From the NCBI GenBank assembly GCA_013138705.1, contig WTCF01000133.1:1-12300 (forward strand): DNA of 12,300 bases, in the 5' to 3' direction. This DNA is from Deltaproteobacteria bacterium. Lineage in GTDB: Bacteria > Desulfobacterota > Dissulfuribacteria > Dissulfuribacterales > UBA3076. The notes beneath the pieces are model-generated. The model made no database searches. It was given only the letters and a program-made list of their open reading frames with translations, and was not told where the DNA came from. The first letter of the stretch is position 1, and every line of letters begins with the position of its first letter. The position numbers and the translations under genes are program-made. This document shows, piece after piece, positions 5,577 to 12,300 of this stretch.

Positions 5577-8500
5577 ATGGGAAAAGGCAACATACTACCA
5601 ACAATCAGGCGAAGTGATACTCAAAGATGGTGTGATCTTAGTATCGATGACTTTGAACGATTATGTTGTGACCTTCATGGTGTACAAAAAGAAATTGCAA
5701 CATGTCATCTGCACGGTACTCGCGGTCAAGGAGATAAAGGGGTGGATCACATTGCTCAGAGGAAAGGAGGGAATGGCAAAGAGGTTGGTCAATCGAAATG
5801 CTATAAAAATTTTGGTAAAAAAGATCTTAAGGATGCAGTAGAACCTTTTTTTGACCACATTGAACATTGGAAAAAACAAGAAGTTAAACGCTACATACTT
5901 TTTGTTGCGTGTGATATTCAGCGGATACAAGTTCACGAGGGAAAAGAAGTTCAACGTAACCGTTTTAAGGATGAAGGAATAGACTTTGAACTCTGGTCAG
6001 GCAGAGATATTCAGAGGGAGTTAGGCCCTTATCGTAACATCGTTAAAAGGTATGTCGATTCCAAGGAAATTGTTGACACTGTTTGTGGAGCACCACAAGC
6101 CGATGTCACAAGTATCGAGTCTTTGCAAAAACTGCAGTTCGATATTGTCGATATTGAAGCTATTAGTACTCAGAGATTGCAATTAGTAAATGCGTTGTCC
6201 AAATTAAAATTGGAAAGGCTGGAAGATTGTAGGGAACGATACCGTCAAGGTAAACATCGACATGCTTTAGATGGCATTCGTGGTCTTTACAATGGAAACC
6301 AAAACGAATGGAAATCATTGGACAAATTTGTTCGGGGTCAAATTCTCCGCATACTGGCTCTCTATATTCTTAATATAGAAAATAACGTTGAGAAGGCTAC
6401 TGAAATTGCCGCCAAGGCAAAAAAGAATGATCCAGAAGGTGATGATACCATACTGCAGGCGATGCTGGTCTATCATAGAGATGGACCTGAAGCGGCTCTG
6501 ACATTCATTGGTGCCTCTTCTACCTTAGATGCTATAAACTTACGTACATCACTGCTTTTAGAACTTGGCAAGATCAATGATGTATTAGAATTTTTGAGTA
6601 CATTGCCCCATGATATTAAACCAAATGCTGAAACAAGACGTATTCAATCCTTATCGTTTCTCATTTTTGGGGATCTGCCCAACGCAAGGGCTAAGCTTGA
6701 CGAAGCATTGGCAGAGAAACCAAATTGGCACAGCATTATTGTTGCCAAGGCCATCATTGACTACTGGAGCGCTATTTCTCTCACTGCCTTAAAAAATACA
6801 AATCCCCTCATTCCTCTCCCAACTTCTCTTGATTTTATAAAACGAGACCAAGGCAGCTTCGATCTTTTAGACAGGGCAGAAAAGGATTTTCGTGACTTAG
6901 CTCTAAACGATGAGCTCCCAGAACATGAACAGCACATGTTCAATATTTGGAGGCTTGCGGCTCTTGCGATGCATCCAAATCGCCAGGATGAGGCAGCAGA
7001 TTTTTGCACAGATTTACTCTCAAGTAATCCAGAAGATCCTAATGTGCTAAGATGGGCATTGTCCAGGAACTACCAAATTGATAAAGAGCCCATCGTATCT
7101 ATGGTTTCGGAAGCGATAAAGACCAAAAAAGAGAATCTGGATTTAGTAAGTGTTCTAATTGGTTTTTGTATAGAAACTTATAATTACTATGATGCTTTCA
7201 GGCTACTGAACAAGTATGAACATCCATTCGAAGAGCAAGGCCACTATGATATTTGGTTGTTCTGGAGAACCCACACCTTAATAGCGTCTGGGAAGAAGTT
7301 AAGTAAGGTCCGAAAAACGGTTAATCTGGTAAAAGATCTTAAAATTATGCATCAACTCAAAATCATGATTCTTGAAATTCAATATAAGCAGTCAGGAGAT
7401 TGGAAATCTCTGCTGGGCTACCTTGAGTCGTTGTACGATGAAACCGATAACGGTATCTATTTGTTGGAGGCTTGCAGGTTAATGGCGCATCGGAGAGATT
7501 ACAATTATGTCTTGGACAAGGGAAATGAACTCATCAAAAAGATTGGAACTCCTGCTGCACTTTATCTCGTCGTGGAAAGCGCCTGGGAAAAGAATCTTCA
7601 GGCCAGGTGTTTAAATCTTCTGGACGATAATTCTTCATTATTCGCTGGAGGGTTGTTGCCTGAAGACCTCAGAAGACTCCGTGTTACGTGTCATCAAAAA
7701 TTAGGTTATCTTAGTGAAGCGCTTGGTGATGCTAAAGATTTGGTGACGAAAAATCTATCAACTAAGAATATTTTTGCCTTGATGCAAACACAACTTGCCT
7801 TCGGTGATATTTCAGGAATTAAGGAAACTTCTGAGAAATTATTTGCTCTGGAAAATGTGTCATCCAATGAACTATTACAAGCTGCTGACATTGTTCAAAT
7901 CCAAGATGGGCGATTTGCTGAGGTACTCTGGGAAAAAGCAGTTAAAATTGGCATTAACGATGCTGAAGACCTTAAAGCTGCTATTACAACCGGTTATTCC
8001 CTGTGTCTTGACTCTAAAATTGATCCACTTATAGAAAAAATGGGCAAATTTGTTGCCCAAGGTCGAGGTGATTTTCAAACGGTAAATCTTCGCGACCTAA
8101 TCGCTATTCAGAAAGAACAATTAACTCATCAGCATAAGATTATCGACCAATACGACCGCGGGAATATACCAATCCACCTTGTAGCAAAACTTTTAGGGGT
8201 TACACTTGCATCCCTTTATCATGAACATTTTAGTCAATGTCGTAACGCACCAGAACCATTCCGCCAGCCCCCGTTGCTTGCTCGTCACGGCAGCCGCAAA
8301 TTGCAAGATTACAAAAAAGTTGATTGTGGCAAGTGGCGATTACATCTTGATGTAACAGCTTTGCTCTTGGCGGCTGAATTAGAAATTCTTGAAATTGTTG
8401 AGCGCGCCTTCGGAAAGCTCTGGATACCTGCATCTACTCAGCCGTTGCTTCTTCATGAAATGAGAAGACTTATGCATAACCAACCTTCTCGTATTAAGAA

Positions 8501-11500
8501 CATGCATAAGGTTGAAAAACTTTTAAAACTGGAAAAGATAAATATTTTGAATACAGATTCAAAATATTTGGGAGAACAAAACTCGTTTGCCGATGCCATG
8601 GGTGGGGAATGGATGAATGTGCTATTCCAGGCAAAACAAGAAGGTGGGTATCTGGTTGATTTTCTTCCATTACACAGTAAAGCCACGTACCACACACCCG
8701 TTGGTGTTCCAGAACCCTATCGCAAATTTATCATAGGAAGAACAGCACTAATTGAAGCCCTGCACCGTGATGATTTACTTTCTGATGATGAATATAGTGA
8801 AGCCTTATCTCGGATATCTGAAGTTGTTATAAGAGAAATCGATAGCACTTTACCAAAAGCTGGAGACAGCATATTCTTGATGAATACTTTATCGGAGACT
8901 TTAGCAACGGCTAACGTACTCGATACAGTATGCCGTTACTTTGAAGTTTACATTCATCAGACTGAAGTGGATCGAATAAAGACCGAGCTGTCTCAGTTCG
9001 AGCGAAACGAAAAATTGCGGGAATGGATTGACCGCTTAAGAGAGCGCTTAAGAATTGGTATAGAAAACGGCACATATGAAATCATTACTTTGGATAACGG
9101 TGCAGATTCAAAAATTCAAGAAGAAGATAAAGCTTATGAACCTGCAGAGCAGGTATTATTTGATTTATTGACCTTTCACCCAAAACCATGGGATGTGATT
9201 TGTTGTGATGATAGGTACTTAAGTTCTCACTACAACAACAATGGTGCGCCCATAATCGGAATAACAGATATCCTTGCCCTTCTTCGAGAATTGAAAGAAA
9301 TTGACGATGAAACCTACTTCGCAAAACTAATTGATCTTCGCAAGGGTAATATGCGCTACATTCCTCTGTCCAAGGAGGAGATTCTTTACCACCTTAATCG
9401 AGCAAAGATCGATAATGACCATGTTGCAGAAACTCATGAATTGTCAGTTTTGCGACGCTATTGGGCTTCATGCCTGCTTGACAACAATCGCTTGCAATGT
9501 CCGCCATCCCCAAAAAACCCAAAGCATGAAGTTGGTTTTTTTGTCCAGTCCTTGAGGGCAATTCAGGATGCAATAACCAAATGCTGGCATGATGAAAATA
9601 ATACTGATGAGATGGCCAGTGTTTATTCTGATTGGATACTACGCAATATGTACATAGGCCTTTTCGGTGTCCGGCATTTAATAAACGATCCTGATCCTCA
9701 ATCGGACCGTATAGATCTTCTTGGAATGGACTTAGGTGGGTTGATTTCTTCTGCAATTGGGCTTTCCTCTATAGAAAAAGACGGAAAGGGCTCGGCTCAA
9801 TCCCACTACCTCACCTGGCTTTCCTCACGCATTGTATCACATCGTTTAAAAGCCGATCCTGAAACTGCACCAGGAATTGCAAGCGTTATACGTACACTTT
9901 GCGCCCCGCTTCTATTTGATTCAGGTGAGATCAAAACAGAAGAAAATAATGTTAAGAGATATCTAATCCTAAAATTTTTACTTAACATTCCTGAGAAGAT
10001 TGTTGCAGAACTGCACCAGGATGCTGATTTTATGGCAAAGATTGGTCTTAAGTTCGCTGATTTTGTAAGGATTGGGAATGTCAGCTTCCTGAGTGATGCT
10101 TTTTGGAGTGCAGCCGCAAAAGCATTGAATGACCAGCCTCAAGATGTGTTTGCTCACGATCCACGTATTGAATTTACATTCCAGCGGGTCCAACAAGACA
10201 AAACTGAACAAATTAAGATATCAGATGCGCAAGATAAGTTTGTATTGCCATTTACCGATCCATTTCTGGGTATTCTCTCGGAAGATCCAGTCGTAAGACT
10301 AAATATGGTGAAGAATAACCGTTACATATTTGACTGCGATTCACAAGCTTTTCAGGAGCTTCAGGGAGAACTTACAAAAATTCATAATCCAGTTTCCAGA
10401 ATTAAATATCTCCTTTCTATCCGAGAAAAATCTGCTGCATTTTATTACAAGGAGTTCACTCAGCGGTTGGTAAAACGTGACAGTATTCAAATTGGCGATT
10501 TTTTGCCACCATCACCTGAGTCTTTGCTGAAGCACTTTCGTCTGAATGAAAAGGATTTTGAATCTCCTGGAGATTTCTCTACTGGTTGGATACGTGCTCT
10601 CGGGATTCTCCTTGCAGAGGAAAATATCAGTGAAGTGCTTGATCGAATAGTTTGTATCCCGATCAGGCTAAGTGAGAATTTGCTTCAGGCCCTCAAGCAA
10701 CTGGAAAGTTCTGAGCGAAGAGACATTCTGCTTTCTGCAGAACAACGCTGGTTTTGCCCAGTATCCCTGCTGCATTTGATTGATATGTCTCTACGTTTCG
10801 CGGGCGATGATGATGTCTTACTGCAAATTGCAAAGCGAAATACCAAAAGAATTTGGGGGAACGAACTAGGGGAGAAAGAATTTCATCTTTTTATGACTTT
10901 TTTGAAACACTTTGAGGCCGATTTCTCAAACTGGCAACAATATCGAAGTATGCCAGCAGCCGCTCGCCTATTCAGTATTTGGGCACATTCGTCTCGTTTA
11001 CAAAATATTTTTGGGGCAGCAGGTGCTGACACTGAACTGCTTCTCAAGAATCTTGAACCACAAGCAAAACCCATGACTCAGGATATATTTAACTTCGACC
11101 CCATATACCAACAAGATGTATTGAATCCTTCTTGTGTTAAGCGTGAGTACATAGATTGCTATACTCTCGGTTTCATATTAAAAGAACATAAGGATGATCT
11201 CATCAATGCTCTCGAGATAAGGGATGAAGCGAAGGCTCGTGTTGACGGTTTTTTTAAAGGTAAGGATGCCGGCATGCTCAGTTTGCTCTGTGACTCACAA
11301 CTTTATAGTGATTCTCTGGAAAGTATTTTGGGAGGCGATAGAGCCCACGGTCTTAATTGCTTGATAGGTCCAGAGGCAGCAGAAAGTTTTTCTTCTACTT
11401 TTCTTCATCAAGCTGCCCAAAACAGCATCTCCCAACTCAATAAAAATAACAAGTACCGTCCAGGATGGACAGATTTAGCTGCTATTGTGGGTAATATGCC

Positions 11501-11975
11501 AATCTATGACGATTTACTTGATAACTTCTTGCCTGTCCTTTCAAACATAGATTTCGTTTCGCTGTACGAAGCCGATTCCCTGACTTTTGCCATTGCTCTC
11601 CCAATGATAAGCGAGCAGATCGGCTATTCTGGTGACAAACCGCTGCTTGATCACTTTATTGACGAATTAATGAAAGTAGCTGATAAAATAAACAAAAACA
11701 TAGAATGTTATGAAAAGAGTAAGGCGGATACCACTAAACCTTCCGATAAAGACATTTTAATGCTTCTAATCGACGTAGCCTATAGGATTTCACTTCATCA
11801 AGGAAATCAACGTCAAAATAGTAAATTTTTCTCAAATCTTGTTGAAAAAATATTTAATATTTCACCACTTCTGGCTAATAAGTTTGGTGACCCCCTGTGG
11901 CACATGATAACTCAACTTCCTGCAGATCAAATTCATGGAATATGGAGACTTTTGCTAATATCCCGAGCACTCTGA
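5577..11975 (+). CDS. Giant two-nuclease protein: Mrr-like REase + TPR-like repeats + PIN-like domain
   Basis: One uninterrupted 2132-residue protein. Residues 15-165 look like an Mrr-type PD-(D/E)xK nuclease: FERLC with Glu27, GQGDKGVDH with Asp57, then a strand ending GQSK with Gln72 and Lys74 (a D...QxK active site), and FELWSGRDIQREL near the end. Residues about 200-860 are helical, TPR-like, with LDEALAEKP-type repeats. About 865-885 is helix-turn-helix-like (VAKLLGVTLASLY). A PIN-like domain follows: LDVTALLLA (Asp925), a strand-helix unit with Glu961, a long helical insert, then VICCDDRYL (Asp1211/Asp1212) and GAPIIGITD (Asp1231), and a helical tail to about 1290. Residues 1300-2132 are helical with no recognised family. 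No signal peptide or membrane segment is seen. The ATG at 5577 is the only Met before the nuclease domain, though its SD is poor. From memory, TPR-PIN proteins of this type belong to predicted prokaryotic conflict systems; the target, and whether either nuclease is active, is inference. Confidence 0.9.
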   Translation: MGKGNILPTIRRSDTQRWCDLSIDDFERLCCDLHGVQKEIATCHLHGTRGQGDKGVDHIAQRKGGNGKEVGQSKCYKNFGKKDLKDAVEPFFDHIEHWKKQEVKRYILFVACDIQRIQVHEGKEVQRNRFKDEGIDFELWSGRDIQRELGPYRNIVKRYVDSKEIVDTVCGAPQADVTSIESLQKLQFDIVDIEAISTQRLQLVNALSKLKLERLEDCRERYRQGKHRHALDGIRGLYNGNQNEWKSLDKFVRGQILRILALYILNIENNVEKATEIAAKAKKNDPEGDDTILQAMLVYHRDGPEAALTFIGASSTLDAINLRTSLLLELGKINDVLEFLSTLPHDIKPNAETRRIQSLSFLIFGDLPNARAKLDEALAEKPNWHSIIVAKAIIDYWSAISLTALKNTNPLIPLPTSLDFIKRDQGSFDLLDRAEKDFRDLALNDELPEHEQHMFNIWRLAALAMHPNRQDEAADFCTDLLSSNPEDPNVLRWALSRNYQIDKEPIVSMVSEAIKTKKENLDLVSVLIGFCIETYNYYDAFRLLNKYEHPFEEQGHYDIWLFWRTHTLIASGKKLSKVRKTVNLVKDLKIMHQLKIMILEIQYKQSGDWKSLLGYLESLYDETDNGIYLLEACRLMAHRRDYNYVLDKGNELIKKIGTPAALYLVVESAWEKNLQARCLNLLDDNSSLFAGGLLPEDLRRLRVTCHQKLGYLSEALGDAKDLVTKNLSTKNIFALMQTQLAFGDISGIKETSEKLFALENVSSNELLQAADIVQIQDGRFAEVLWEKAVKIGINDAEDLKAAITTGYSLCLDSKIDPLIEKMGKFVAQGRGDFQTVNLRDLIAIQKEQLTHQHKIIDQYDRGNIPIHLVAKLLGVTLASLYHEHFSQCRNAPEPFRQPPLLARHGSRKLQDYKKVDCGKWRLHLDVTALLLAAELEILEIVERAFGKLWIPASTQPLLLHEMRRLMHNQPSRIKNMHKVEKLLKLEKINILNTDSKYLGEQNSFADAMGGEWMNVLFQAKQEGGYLVDFLPLHSKATYHTPVGVPEPYRKFIIGRTALIEALHRDDLLSDDEYSEALSRISEVVIREIDSTLPKAGDSIFLMNTLSETLATANVLDTVCRYFEVYIHQTEVDRIKTELSQFERNEKLREWIDRLRERLRIGIENGTYEIITLDNGADSKIQEEDKAYEPAEQVLFDLLTFHPKPWDVICCDDRYLSSHYNNNGAPIIGITDILALLRELKEIDDETYFAKLIDLRKGNMRYIPLSKEEILYHLNRAKIDNDHVAETHELSVLRRYWASCLLDNNRLQCPPSPKNPKHEVGFFVQSLRAIQDAITKCWHDENNTDEMASVYSDWILRNMYIGLFGVRHLINDPDPQSDRIDLLGMDLGGLISSAIGLSSIEKDGKGSAQSHYLTWLSSRIVSHRLKADPETAPGIASVIRTLCAPLLFDSGEIKTEENNVKRYLILKFLLNIPEKIVAELHQDADFMAKIGLKFADFVRIGNVSFLSDAFWSAAAKALNDQPQDVFAHDPRIEFTFQRVQQDKTEQIKISDAQDKFVLPFTDPFLGILSEDPVVRLNMVKNNRYIFDCDSQAFQELQGELTKIHNPVSRIKYLLSIREKSAAFYYKEFTQRLVKRDSIQIGDFLPPSPESLLKHFRLNEKDFESPGDFSTGWIRALGILLAEENISEVLDRIVCIPIRLSENLLQALKQLESSERRDILLSAEQRWFCPVSLLHLIDMSLRFAGDDDVLLQIAKRNTKRIWGNELGEKEFHLFMTFLKHFEADFSNWQQYRSMPAAARLFSIWAHSSRLQNIFGAAGADTELLLKNLEPQAKPMTQDIFNFDPIYQQDVLNPSCVKREYIDCYTLGFILKEHKDDLINALEIRDEAKARVDGFFKGKDAGMLSLLCDSQLYSDSLESILGGDRAHGLNCLIGPEAAESFSSTFLHQAAQNSISQLNKNNKYRPGWTDLAAIVGNMPIYDDLLDNFLPVLSNIDFVSLYEADSLTFAIALPMISEQIGYSGDKPLLDHFIDELMKVADKINKNIECYEKSKADTTKPSDKDILMLLIDVAYRISLHQGNQRQNSKFFSNLVEKIFNISPLLANKFGDPLWHMITQLPADQIHGIWRLLLISRAL

Positions 11976-12107
11976 AATAAATTGTGAATTCAACTTCAAA
12001 GTGCACCAGTTAAGATAACTGGGGGGCATGACAGGGTTTCTGGTAGTGTATCATATGGGCATACAATAGAAAACAGGATCTGCTGTGTTTGTGTGAAAAC
12101 AATTTGA
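11976..12107. other. Spacer between giant gene and antitoxin-like gene
   Basis: A 7-base perfect hairpin lies inside it and no good terminator is seen after the giant gene. It may carry the promoter of the downstream gene, but no strong -35/-10 pair stands out. Confidence 0.4.
12006..12022. repeat. Perfect hairpin CCAGTTA-AGA-TAACTGG
   Basis: A 7-base stem with a 3-base loop, followed on the plus strand by GGGG and no T-run, so it is not a typical intrinsic terminator. Its near-palindromic form would suit a protein-binding site, for example an operator of the downstream ribbon-helix-helix gene about 100 bases away, but that is a guess. Confidence 0.45.
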
Positions 12108-12113
12108 AAGGAG
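12108..12113 (+). promoter_or_regulatory. Strong SD (AAGGAG) of the antitoxin-like gene
   Basis: AAGGAG lies seven bases before the ATG at 12121. It fixes that start and contrasts with the poor SD of the giant gene. Confidence 0.75.
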
Positions 12114-12120
12114 AACAGCA

Positions 12121-12300
12121 ATGAAATCCATATCCGTTGAATTACCGGATAACCTCGCTTCGGCAGTGGAAAGCTATGTCAAGGCAGGTTTTTTTCGTTC
12201 TGAGCTGGACGTTTTGTTAGCCGCTCTCTCCGAGTTTGTGCGTCGGAACAGGATTGAGTTGAAAGAACGTTTTGCCCGTGAAGATATCGAGTGGGCAAAA
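12121..12300 (+). CDS. Ribbon-helix-helix antitoxin-like protein, 5' part
   Basis: The first 60 residues of a gene that continues past the window. MKSISVELPDNLASAVE is a typical ribbon-helix-helix strand and first helix; KAGFFRSELDVLLAALSEFVRR (residues 21-42) is the turn and second helix; a charged tail LKERFAREDIEWA follows. This matches small CopG/ParD-type antitoxins that repress their own operon and block a partner toxin, often a PIN (DUF3368-type) ribonuclease encoded just downstream. The toxin would lie outside the window. The start is set by AAGGAG. It might instead be a lone DNA-binding regulator. Confidence 0.7.
   Translation, partial: MKSISVELPDNLASAVESYVKAGFFRSELDVLLAALSEFVRRNRIELKERFAREDIEWAK

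Noticed and set aside
12006..12022. Intrinsic terminator of the giant gene
   Set aside because: The stem is followed by G residues with no T-run on the plus strand, and the minus-strand side lacks one too.

Overview
The window reads as bacterial chromosome. Bacterial-type Shine-Dalgarno (SD) sites precede rtcB and the last gene, and there are a radC remnant and a ribbon-helix-helix antitoxin-like gene. The pairing of archease with RtcB, a KamA-type aminomutase and an archaeal-looking YcaO would suit a Desulfobacterota-like or other environmental anaerobic lineage, but nothing here fixes the taxon.

Left part (1-2005, plus strand, mid-GC): the 3' end of a small PnuC-like membrane protein gene overlaps an archease gene, which is followed 16 bases later by rtcB. 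This is a compact RNA-repair operon of RtcB ligase and its activator. Its 3' end overlaps the next gene by 11 bases, tail to tail.

Middle left (1995-4587, minus strand): a YcaO-domain protein with a C-terminal TPR tail lies just upstream of a KamA-family radical SAM aminomutase, probably in one transcript. The YcaO gene is clearly more AT-rich than its neighbours and has no recognisable YcaO partner or precursor peptide nearby.

Intergenic and scar region (4588-5576): about 560 bases without a credible gene hold small direct repeats, a short hairpin and a cluster of CACGAAA units. Then comes a radC gene cut off after its N-terminal domain, followed by 130 bases of unassigned DNA. This looks like the edge of an accessory region.

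Right part (5577-12300): a single 2132-residue protein joins an N-terminal Mrr-like PD-(D/E)xK nuclease domain, a long TPR-like helical region, a PIN-like nuclease domain and a roughly 800-residue helical C-terminus. It is the best candidate for an undescribed or little-described defence or conflict protein. It is followed by the start of a ribbon-helix-helix antitoxin-like gene that runs off the window, so its toxin is not visible.
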